Source: Dictyocoela muelleri (taxonomy: Eukaryota > Microsporidia). From it: a DNA stretch of 12,573 nt. Shown here one piece after another: positions 1 through 7,401 of the stretch. The position numbers were made by a program, and so were the translations under genes. Position 1 is the first letter of the stretch, and every line of letters begins with the position of its first letter. Where the stretch lies: the NCBI GenBank assembly GCA_016256075.1, contig SDVU01000529.1, positions 1 through 12,573 on the forward strand. Direction: 5' to 3'. The notes beneath the pieces were generated by a model that was not told the DNA's origin, did no database searches, and worked only from the letters and a program-made list of their open reading frames with translations.

Positions 1-76
1 AGTGACGTCAGCGGGATTCGAACCACGATACTTAAATCTTACATTCAAGAGTGTTAACCACTGAGCTATCTGGCCC
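1..76 (-). other. tRNA-like Pol III promoter unit (tRNA pseudogene or SINE head)
   Basis: On the minus strand there is a perfect A box (TAGCTCAGTGG) and a perfect B box (GGTTCGAATCC), spaced exactly as in a tRNA gene: counting from T8, the second G of the B box falls at position 53. The anticodon arm can be drawn as CTTGA/TTAAG around a 9-nt loop containing TGTAA. This resembles a tRNA-Tyr (GTA) with a 2-nt intron, and short Tyr introns are known in microsporidia. The other arms fail: the D stem pairs at 1 of 4 positions, the T stem at 2 of 5, and the acceptor at about 4 of 7. Conserved promoter boxes with lost stems suggest a tRNA-derived SINE head or a decayed tRNA gene. Any SINE body would lie beyond position 1, outside the window. 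Confidence 0.55.
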
Positions 77-79
77 CCC

Positions 80-427
80 AACAATAAGAGTCATATTATT
101 TTCATGGATCATTCACATTATTTGATTAAATTGTAATTTGTTTTAAATTATTCTTTAATTTTAAATTTGTTATTATAAACAACTGTAGGTGGGAAATGTA
201 ACAGATCACATTAGGGGTATAATGGAAATGATCCGTGGATATTATAAACGATATCGCAAATCCTTAGCGCATTTCATTAATGATATTTTTCGATTCATTG
301 ATTTTATTCTAGACAAAAATATCAAAAAAATCAGAATCATGCATATTAATTTGGGTATACGCCTTTGAGAAAATAAAGAGGTAAATAACTTGTAAAAATT
401 TATTTCAGGCTTTTTCTTTGTCTTATT
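80..427. other. Spacer between the tRNA-like unit and the Tc1 element
   Basis: A+T-rich DNA with no recognised gene. A 48-codon frame (222-368, plus strand) is the only open frame I noticed, and I could not link it to any family. Confidence 0.4.
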
Positions 428-429
428 TA

Positions 430-456
430 CAGTTTGTAAATAAATAAACGCATATT
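430..456 (+). repeat. Left terminal inverted repeat of the Tc1 element
   Basis: Begins CAGTTTGTAAAT directly after a TA. It matches the reverse complement of 1850-1876 at 25 of 27 positions. Confidence 0.85.
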
Positions 457-627
457 CATTTTCTTATCTAATAACAAATTTAAAAGAATTATAAAAGACA
501 TTTATTTTATCAAAATTCTCTGAAAAAATCATCCTTCGCCTTACTTTATTATATTAGTCATCTTTTTATGACATTGTTGTTATTTTGTTAAAAATTGTAA
601 AAAAAAATCATATTTTCAAATCAATAA

Positions 628-1577
628 TTAATATGAAGCCCATGGCTCGATAAACCCACCAACTCTTTTTTTGAAACTCATTGCCAGTTTATGGTAAGTT
701 TCTAATGAAATTGAATTTTATTCTTTTATTGTAAGTGTCTTCGATTCGTTTTTATTTTTTTGGTGTAAATTTAGCCAATTTTTGTCTAATAATATCCCAC
801 AAAGTTTATATGGGATTTTCATTTGGTGATTGTGCAAGCCAACTTGTAAATTTATATTTTTATCTGAAAAGAATCTCTTGGTAAGCCTTGATGTGTGTTT
901 TGAGTCGTTATATTGTTTGAAAGTATAAATCTCGACCCCATATCCTAGCGGATGTATTAATATTGTTTGATATAATGTTCATGTATGACGCAGAATTCAT
1001 TATTCTATCAAAAAAAATCAAGTTTAATAAACCATGATATGAAAAACAACTCCACACAATAACCGAACTCTTCCATATTTTACTGTTGGTGTTAGATTTT
1101 TTTGGTTTCAAGCCTATAGAAGGATTCCTCCATACAGAAACTCTTCCGTCTGAATATAAAAGATTAAATTTGCTTTCATTCGAGAATATGATCTTCTTTA
1201 TTTTCATATCAGACATAAAATAAAACTTTCAGTTTTTCTAATTCACGATTTAATATTTTTAGGTAAAAGTAGAGGTTTATTTATGGGTGAATAAGTGAAA
1301 AATCAATTGTAATTGAGTAATTTCTTTATATTAATATGACAAACTTGCTTACCTGTGGAATTAAGAAGATCAGAAGCCGTTTTTTTAAAGAAGTTTTCGG
1401 ATTTTTTTTGTTCATCCACCTTAAAACCTTTAAATTGGAATTCATAACTTTTTTCTCCCAATTTCGTTTAGATTTTCCAAAACTCTATACTCCTTATATT
1501 TTTTTAAGCAAACTCGATACTGTACTCTGATTTTTTTTTAGATATTTCTACCTGTGTGAAATTTTCTTGATAGAGGC
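628..1577 (-). pseudogene. Tc1 transposase, broken
   Basis: Family landmarks occur in order on the minus strand but in several frames. A helix-turn-helix trace (SHR, then STVSSLLKK) lies near 1500-1577. NKKNPKTS and KTASDLLNSTGK lie near 1340-1410, and a YSPINKPLLLPKNIKS linker near 1250. The catalytic block IIFSNESKFNLLYSDGRV lies near 1150-1190, then VIVWSCFSYHG, NDSKHT near 900, SPNENPI-TLW near 800, and the C-terminal SLETYHKLAMSFKKRV motif ending in TAA at 628-630. The first catalytic Asp is Asn here (codon 1178-1180). The second survives (904-906). The third acidic residue is replaced by TAA (806-808). At least four frameshifts and several other stops are present. The span of about 317 codons is close to the usual 340. 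Recognition as Tc1 is firm, and the gene cannot make active enzyme. Confidence 0.88.
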
Positions 1578-1690
1578 TTATTATTATTTTCCTTTTATAA
1601 AATTAGATAATTGAATGAAGGAATCACAAAATATTATCTATTAATATTTCTTTTGGAGGGAAATTTTACATAAATTTTTAACCTTAATAA

Positions 1691-1707
1691 AATATGCGTT
1701 TATTTAT
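1691..1707 (-). repeat. Internal copy of the Tc1 terminal repeat
   Basis: AATATGCGTTTATTTAT is the exact reverse complement of 440-456 in the left terminal repeat. It lies 143 bp inside the right repeat (1850-1876), a spacing like that of the inner transposase-binding sites in IR/DR-type Tc1 elements. Confidence 0.6.
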
Positions 1708-1849
1708 CACACTTTTTTATAAAATTGCAAAAATGACAAAAAATACAATGTTTTTCGCAAAAATGTGCCGATAAAAAGATTTTACAGATAATTTTGATCA
1801 TGAAAATGCTTTTCATCGATTTTCTAAAGATTTTATACTCTATAAAAAT

Positions 1850-1876
1850 AATATGTGTTTATTCATTTACAAACTG
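1850..1876 (-). repeat. Right terminal inverted repeat of the Tc1 element
   Basis: Ends ATTTACAAACTG followed by TA. It is the inverted partner of 430-456 with two mismatches. Confidence 0.85.
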
Positions 1877-1878
1877 TA

Positions 1879-2858
1879 TGTTTCATTTGCCTTAACGTGG
1901 TGTTTTGTCACAATTACTTCTAATTTTATTGACATTTTTAGTTTTATTGAATTTTGAAAAAAAAACAAAAAACATTCCCACTAATAAAAAAGATTGTCCT
2001 ATCTAATTTAAACGATCGCTCTCACTAATTGAAAACACCTTTAATATACTTTATATTCATCTCATGTATTTTTTTATCTACATCATTTGAGTACCAAAAA
2101 TGTGTGTGCGCGATTTTAAATATTATTTTACTTTGAAGACAGTGTCAGAGTTTTGAAGATTATGACACAAATTGTTAGAAAAACAAACAAATTTATATCG
2201 AAATACAATAAAATTGCGCAAAAGATGTATTAATTTCAAATATCATAGGAAAAATCATTTACGTAGATGGGAAATCAGAGATTGATAAAAATTTTCAATT
2301 GAAAAATCAATTTTTTTAAATTAGTTTTTCTTATATTTTGTAAATTAACTTACGTCACTTAAAATGTTTTAAAGTTAGCTTTAAATTTTTCTTTCAGCAG
2401 TTACTTTATAAATTATGTAAAATTTTTACAATCTCATTTTTCAATAAAATAATTCATTTATTATATAAATATTTTAAACTCTGTTTTTTAAATGGTAACT
2501 TAACAATAAGGATCTTTCTAAGTAAAAAGTTCAATTTCGTGTAAGAATTACAAAAAAACATTATGATTGTGCGATTAGCTTCATATACTCACATCTTTGT
2601 TTAAATTATTATAAATAAATAATTTGTGTATGTGCATAATTAATAATATTTTTTTAAATGAGCTCTTAAAATTTGCATGAAAATTGCAAAATATATTTTT
2701 TATAGTGGTCATATTTAATTTTTATTCAGAGCTTTTTATTTAAATAATTTTAATATACAATTATTTATTGTTATTTAAAATTATAAAATTCATTATAAAA
2801 ACTTTTTAAGATTAAAAAAATCATAATAAAAACTAAATTTGATAAAAAAATTAAATTT
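1879..2858. other. A+T-rich intergenic stretch with nothing recognised
   Basis: About 1 kb dominated by A and T runs. I found no convincing reading frame, RNA gene or paired terminal repeats. It separates the Tc1 element from the 3' end of the membrane-anchored gene. Confidence 0.5.
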
Positions 2859-2864
2859 TTTATT
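2859..2864 (-). terminator. Possible polyadenylation signal AATAAA
   Basis: AATAAA on the minus strand lies about 30 nt after the stop codon of the 233-residue gene, a plausible cleavage signal for a short 3' UTR. Such hexamers arise often by chance in DNA this A+T-rich. Confidence 0.3.
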
Positions 2865-2894
2865 CATTTTCTATAAAATTCAGTTTATATAAAT

Positions 2895-3596
2895 TTAACC
2901 GGCGATTTCAATCTTAAAAACGTAAAATAATATTTCAATCGGAGAAATTTTATCATTATAACCATATATTTCGTTGATTATCTCGATATTCCCGTAATCC
3001 CCATATTTTACAAATAAATAAACAACTTTATCTATTAAGCAAACACCGATAGTTCTTCCAGCCATTATTTCACCCGATTGTTCCAAACGATTTGAAATAT
3101 CTATGACCGTATCTGGAATAAATTGACCACCTAAGAGTCTATAAAATGAACCCGACCATGAATTATCTTTAATTAAATTTTCAGCATTTATACGGTTAAA
3201 TTTAATTTCTAATTTTTGATTTGGCGAAATTAAACCTTGTTTGGATGCTATGCGATAAATTAAATCGGATTTTAAAAAGTAATTTAATGATATAATTTCT
3301 CGTCTATCTTTTACTATAAATTCCTCATCAGGTATTCTTTTATTTATAAAACATATATCATTGTTGGCAAAAAGAAAACAGTTTATATGTTCACCACTGC
3401 CTGTCAGTGTGTTGAATCCAATATCAACTATTTTTTTAGCTAATTGTAAATTTTTAGATTCCTTAATCATCACAATTTGTTGTTCATTTTTTTCAGAAAT
3501 TATTGATGAACCATACATAATAAAAACCATAATTCCTAAAAGCATTACTGCAGAAATACAAATTGCTATTATTAAATTTCTTCTTGAACTCTCCAT
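2895..3596 (-). CDS. Membrane-anchored hypothetical protein, 233 aa
   Basis: I do not recognise a family. The protein starts MESSRRN and then has one strongly hydrophobic segment at about residues 8-28 (LIIAICISAVMLLGIMVFIM), followed by a charged, Lys/Glu-rich stretch and about 200 residues with no further clear membrane span. Basic residues before the segment suggest a cytoplasmic N-terminus with the rest outside or in the endomembrane lumen (positive-inside rule, inference). It could be a signal anchor or an uncleaved signal peptide. There are few Cys residues and no repeats. The start is well supported: it is the first Met of the frame, with a TATAAATA box about 24 nt and a CCCC run about 45 nt upstream. 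It is uninterrupted over 233 codons in DNA where random frames rarely exceed 70, and it is less A+T-rich than its flanks, so it is probably a functioning gene. It stands alone between transposons. Confidence 0.8.
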   Translation of the reverse strand: MESSRRNLIIAICISAVMLLGIMVFIMYGSSIISEKNEQQIVMIKESKNLQLAKKIVDIGFNTLTGSGEHINCFLFANNDICFINKRIPDEEFIVKDRREIISLNYFLKSDLIYRIASKQGLISPNQKLEIKFNRINAENLIKDNSWSGSFYRLLGGQFIPDTVIDISNRLEQSGEIMAGRTIGVCLIDKVVYLFVKYGDYGNIEIINEIYGYNDKISPIEILFYVFKIEIAG

Positions 3597-3616
3597 GAAA
3601 ATTTATTCCAGTTCTA

Positions 3617-3643
3617 TATTTATACTTTTAAATTAAAAAGGGG
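3617..3643 (-). promoter_or_regulatory. Putative core promoter: CCCC run plus TATA box
   Basis: Read on the minus strand, CCCC (3640-3643) is followed by TTTTTAATTTAAAAG and then TATAAATA (3617-3624), about 24 nt before the ATG at 3596. C- or G-triplet signals and A/T boxes close to the start codon are described for microsporidian genes. A second ACCCCTTTTT copy in the same orientation lies near 3747-3757. Confidence 0.5.
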
Positions 3644-3889
3644 TTTAAATTTCTTTGTTTATTAATTCTTTTAAAAAAATTATTGGTATATTTAAGAAAA
3701 TAAAATTTCCCCGTTTTTTCTATTTCTTTAAAATTTTTATTTAGGCATAAAAAGGGGTGGGTTTCTTATTCCGTGAATGTTGAAAATATTTGTTATATTG
3801 AAAAATAATTTTTATTTATTGAGAATTATCATTGAAGAGCATTACACATCTCCACAGAATAATTATTTATTATGACAAAAAAATTACAG

Positions 3890-4150
3890 GGTTTCCCAAA
3901 GTTATAGACACATTTTGCCAAAGTTATAGACAAATTTTCCCAGATTTATAGACACATTTTCCCATAGTTATAGACACATTTTCATATAGTTATATACACA
4001 TTTTCCCAGAGTTATTGACACATTTTTTTCAGTTATAGAACCGTTTCCCTGAGTTGTAGACTTCATTTTTTCGGTTATAGACCATTTTCCTTGGGTTCCC
4101 GTTTTTCAGATATATGGACCTGTTTTTATGGAGTGATAGACATATTTTTT
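3890..4150 (+). repeat. Left minisatellite arm of O1
   Basis: About eleven imperfect tandem copies of a 20-22 bp unit, best consensus AGTTATAGACACATTTTCCC. The first six copies (to about 4030) are clear and the later ones drift. The units are inverted relative to those at 4920-5142. Confidence 0.8.
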
Positions 4151-4302
4151 ATATTTATACAAAAATTGCCATACCTAAATAATACCTTAAAACCAAAATC
4201 TCAAGAATTATCGGTAATACTCCGTTAAACATCTATATTTTTTCTTGAAGAAAATATTATTTAAAATATACATGGAAAAAAGTTTTAAAATAAACTAAAA
4301 TA

Positions 4303-4775
4303 CCTTTTCGGTTTGTAATAGTAGCACGAGAACTAGTCGCGAGTTTTTTTTATAACAAAAATTAGCAATATCTTATTTTAAACAAGAATATTCGATTATA
4401 GTCTTATTTAGACACCCTTTAAAAAATATACAAACTCACCAAATATGGTAATTACAGGGTATAAATTAATTTCTCTTTTACTGCTTATTGACATGATTTA
4501 GAAATCTTTTTTAGAATAAGTCGTTTCCCTAATTATATATAAACTGATTTCTGCAATATGAATATAAGACAATATAATTAAAATTTAAAAATCTTTTAAT
4601 ATTTCCATATTCGGCAGTTTAGTGTGTTTCTTTTGAGAGAGTGCCTAAAAAGTTATAATAAAATATTCTTGTTTAAACTAGGATATTGTATATTTTTTGA
4701 AAAAAATCTCGGGTAGATCTCGCCTCAACTCGCATTCTGCAAGTTCTCATGTTACATATTAAAAACTAAAAAGTA
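4303..4775. repeat. Family A palindrome, copy 1 (inside O1)
   Basis: The inner palindrome has arms starting near CCTTTTCGGTTTGTAATAGT and, from the right, CTTTTTAGTTTTTAATATGT. Each is followed by a GC-richer ACGAGAACT or ATGAGAACT block, then GCAATATCTTA-like, AAACAAGAATATTCGATTAT and CCAAATATGG-like segments. The same ordered landmarks occur at 6329-6876, so this is a repeated family and not just the middle of O1. Confidence 0.65.
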
Positions 4776-4919
4776 GTTAAGTTTATCCTGAAATTTATCT
4801 TAAGATATTTTAAATAATTTTCACTTCAAAAAATCTATAAGCTGAGTACTACCGACAATTATATATATTTCTGTTTAAAGGTATCATTTGGGAGAAATTA
4901 ATTTCGCATAAGTATATAA

Positions 4920-5140
4920 AATATACCTATAACTCTGTGGAAATTATCTATAACTCTGAAAAAAATATGTCTATAACTGTGAGGAAATTATCTATAACTC
5001 TGAAAAAATGTGTCTATAACTCCGGAAAAATGTGTAAATAACTCTAGGAAAAGGTGTCTATGACTAGGAAAAAGTGTCTATAACTCTGGAAAAATGTGTC
5101 TATAACTCTGGGAAAATGTGTATATAACTAAGGGAAACAC
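4920..5140 (-). repeat. Right minisatellite arm of O1
   Basis: About ten tandem 20-22 bp units of the form TGTCTATAACTCTGGAAAAA. They are the inverse of the units at 3890-4150. Confidence 0.8.
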
Positions 5141-5144
5141 TGTA

Positions 5145-6268
5145 AATATTTTCTTTAATTTATATGTTGTTTTTGAATTTATTTCAGTCGACAACTCAAC
5201 TTGACAACAATCAAAATTTGCCGAAAATGCATATGAATACCTAAAATAACAAATAAAGGTTTTTAAAACCATGTATAAGTGTGTTTGGAATAAATTGCGT
5301 TCTTACACGATAAATTATGCGAAAATAAAAAATTAATTTAATCTAGAAACATCTCTCTTCATAATTTTAGACATGTTTCCACATCTTTTTCATTCCTACA
5401 TGTTTCTAAATACGCAGAATTGATTTAAAAATTCAATTCATTTTTCATTAAGAATAAAACTTCTATCATAAACTTTAAATATTATATTATTCATAAAAAG
5501 TTGAATACCTTATGCGTAAAATTTGTGATTTTTAAATAATTTTTTTTAAAAAAAATCACAAATTTTACGGCTGCAACTAATTTTCTATCTGTTATTACTA
5601 GGAACGGTAAAAATACGGGGTTTTTTATCCCTTTTCCGTATTTTATATTAAATACATAAATACATTTAACAAATTCATAAATTCAAAATTTTAATAAAAA
5701 ATAATATAAGATGTTTAATAAATTTGATTTTTAGTAAAAATTAACTTTTTTAAAAGTATAAAGCTATAGTTTTTTTTAACTGTAATGCATCTTCTAACAA
5801 AATCCTGCTCATTTTTTCACGGAGAAGTGTCTGGCTACTCTAAAGGGAATTATACATTTTAAGGGATATTTTTAAAATTTTCAAATGCATATGTACAATT
5901 ATAAAAGTGTTTATAACATTTAAAAGGATACTTTATAGATTCCAAAATGTGTATTTTTTCTAATATATTTTTTTAAAAGGGGTGTTAAATGGACGTGAAG
6001 AAAAACGTAAATTTTTAGAAAGCTACTATGCATATTGTTTCATAAAATCTCCATATACGTAGAATAATCTATTTTTTATTTTTTGAGAAAGTGCATTTTC
6101 CAATAGCATTATGAAAGTATATGCCATGAAAAAAAACATTTTCTACATAATATTCAGAAAAGCCGAATTTGATTTAAAATATAGGTTAATTAGTTAAAAT
6201 TTCCCCAAGCCGTAAATCACTATTGAATTAAATTAGTGTTAGCACAAGGGTAATGGATATACCCAATC
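5145..6268. other. Intergenic stretch between the two foldback elements
   Basis: No gene recognised. It holds one perfect short hairpin (5515-5569) and a weaker one built on AAATACGG/CCGTATTT near 5611-5643. The rest is A/T runs. Confidence 0.45.
5515..5569. repeat. Short perfect hairpin, 19-bp stem
   Basis: CGTAAAATTTGTGATTTTT (5515-5533) is exactly complementary to 5551-5569, with a 17-nt A/T loop. It is too short to class and may be the remnant of a small palindromic element. Confidence 0.6.
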
Positions 6269-6302
6269 CGAAAAAAACGACAAAGTCGTTTTTTCTGATT
6301 TT

Positions 6303-6330
6303 TTTGTCGTTTTTTCGAAAAAACGACAAA
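6303..6330. repeat. Perfect 28-bp palindrome
   Basis: The left half is TTTGTCGTTTTTTC and the right half is its exact reverse complement, with no loop. It lies within the left outer repeat of O2. The matching right-hand copy (about 7169-7198) has lost the perfect symmetry. Confidence 0.85.
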
Positions 6331-6876
6331 CTTTTTAATTATTAAAAAATAAGGTAGCATGAGAACTCGCTTCGGGCGTGTTCTCTTAAAATCGCCTCGA
6401 GCGCAGTGCAGTCTCAGCGCGAGAACTCACCCAATTCTTCTTGATAAAAATTTATAGCAATATCTTAGTTTTAACAGAATATATGATTCTAACGTTGTCT
6501 AGACACTATCTCTGGAAAAATTTATAAATTATCAAATATAGAAATTTAAAGGCATAATAAAAATTTATTTATATTGTTTTTATACATATTTTGAATCATT
6601 TTTTATATAAACTTTATGACCGTCTTATAGGAAAAACAGATTTCTAAAATATGTTTATAAAACAATATAATATTTTTATACTTTTACATTTCCATATTTG
6701 GTAATTTTTAATAATTTTAGAGATAGTGTCTAAACAACCTTAGAATCGAATATTATGTTTAAACTAAGATATTGCTATATTTTTCATCAAAAAATCGTGA
6801 TGATTTCTCGTGCTGAGTGCGCGCTGCGCTTAAAGTGAGTTCTCGTACCTCATTATTTTTTAATAATTAAAAAGTT
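6329..6876. repeat. Family A palindrome, copy 2 (inside O2)
   Basis: A 548-bp palindrome whose arms begin AACTTTTTAATTATTAAAAA on both sides. Then come a GC-rich patch with repeated GAGAACTC motifs, ATAGCAATATCTTAG, a TTCTAA-GTTGT-TAGACACTATCTC segment and AAATATAG/AAATATGG. The centre is near 6602. It shares this order of landmarks with 4303-4775. The arms differ by roughly a fifth to a quarter by eye. It is non-coding. Confidence 0.7.
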
Positions 6877-7162
6877 GGTTTTACAAAGGTTTATGCCACT
6901 CAAAAGAATTGAGGAGAGATAATAAAGGTATATTAAAAAAAGCATGAAATCGTCTTTTGAAGAAGGTCCTCGGGTTTTTCCATATACTCATAATTACTAC
7001 TATATTTAATCTTTTTTGCTACTCAAAAAAGACTAAATATAGTAGAAATTATGAGTATATGGAAAAACCCGAGGACCTTCTTCAACAGACAATTTCATGC
7101 TTCTTTAAATATACTTTTATTACCCCCTCAATTTTTTTGAGTGGCATAAACGTTTTAGAATC
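6877..7162. repeat. Family B hairpin element, copy 1
   Basis: A 286-bp palindrome with left arm GGTTTTACAAAGGTTTATGC and right arm (reverse complement) GATTCTAAAACGTTTATGCC, meeting at a TTTTTTGCTACTCAAAAAAG loop near 7015-7030. The arms are about 85-90% alike, and the inner 80 bp, including AGGTCCTCGGGTTTTTCCAT, are almost identical. It is homologous to 8563-8860. Any protein frame read across it is a by-product of the hairpin. Confidence 0.8.
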
Positions 7163-7401
7163 AAAAAGTTTGTCTTTTTTCAGGAAAATACGACAAAAAA
7201 ACCCGAAAAAAAACGACTTTGCCTTTTTTTCGTGTGCCGTTCGCAAAAGTTTATAGGATATCTGTTAAAACCCCTTTTAAAATATCTTTTTTTATAGCCA
7301 AAAAAAAAAGAAAAATCTTACACAATATTCGAGACACATATTAAACCAGTAATTTATTCTTTTTTACGTTTTTTTTCAATCAGATGTAGACAGTGCCTCA
7401 C

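Larger units (their letters stand above)
430..1876 (-). mobile_element. Tc1-family DNA transposon, decayed, ends intact
   Basis: A 1447-bp element bounded by TA dinucleotides (428-429 and 1877-1878), the target site that Tc1/mariner elements duplicate. It has terminal inverted repeats beginning CAGTTTGTAAAT at both ends. The terminal 27 bp match with two differences (430-456 against the reverse complement of 1850-1876). The transposase remnant lies inside on the minus strand. A 17-bp exact copy of the inner part of the left repeat occurs again at 1691-1707 in the same orientation as the right repeat. This resembles the doubled binding sites of IR/DR-type Tc1 elements, although I see no convincing inner copy on the left. 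The many breaks in the coding region show that it is dead, but the ends could in principle still be recognised by a related transposase. Confidence 0.85.
3887..5142. mobile_element. Foldback element O1 with minisatellite-like arms
   Basis: A 1256-bp imperfect palindrome centred near 4515. Its ends read CAGGGTTTCCCAAAGTTATA and, reverse-complemented from the right, CAGTGTTTCCCTTAGTTATA. Both are flanked by TA (3885-3886 and 5143-5144), so a Tc1/mariner-type target site is likely. Each arm begins with about ten to eleven degenerate 20-22 bp units around AGTTATAGACACATTTTCCC. Then comes a unique arm segment (about 4165-4300 paired with 4780-4900, sharing ATCGGTAATACTC and GTCGGTAGTACTC), and then the family A palindrome in the middle. 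The arms have clearly drifted apart (by eye about three quarters identical), so it is old. No transposase frame lies inside, so it would have been moved by an enzyme made elsewhere. Confidence 0.75.
6269..7232. mobile_element. Foldback element O2 carrying two nested palindromes
   Basis: The outer inverted repeats, about 67 bp, run from 6269 (CGAAAAAAACGACAAAGTCG) and inward from 7232 (reverse complement CGAAAAAAAGGCAAAGTCG). Both continue through a TTTTTTTGTCGT block to GACAAACTTTTT. The left repeat includes a perfect 28-bp palindrome at 6303-6330 built on TTTGTCGTTTTTTC. The interior is filled by a family A palindrome (6329-6876) directly followed by a family B hairpin (6877-7162). No coding frame is credible here. 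I see no clear target-site duplication around the outer ends. Confidence 0.6.

Noticed and set aside
222-368. 48-codon plus-strand frame starting MEMIRGYYKRYRK after an AGGGGTATA
   Set aside because: Short, basic, no recognised family, and only a weak upstream signal. It is not enough to call a gene.
1336-1530. Plus-strand open frame of 64 codons
   Set aside because: It lies antisense to the Tc1 transposase remnant, which explains the sequence better.
3361-3636. Plus-strand open frame of 91 codons
   Set aside because: Antisense shadow of the 233-residue minus-strand gene and its promoter.
3887-5142. CRISPR array
   Set aside because: The 20-22 bp units are contiguous, without unique spacers, degenerate, and inverted on the other arm. 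This is a minisatellite in a eukaryotic element.
5078-5272. Minus-strand frame of 64 codons
   Set aside because: Half of it reads through the O1 tandem repeats, and it has no protein features.
6957-7256. Plus-strand frame of 99 codons starting MKKVLGFF
   Set aside because: It runs through both arms of the B hairpin and the outer O2 repeat, so it is a by-product of the palindrome.
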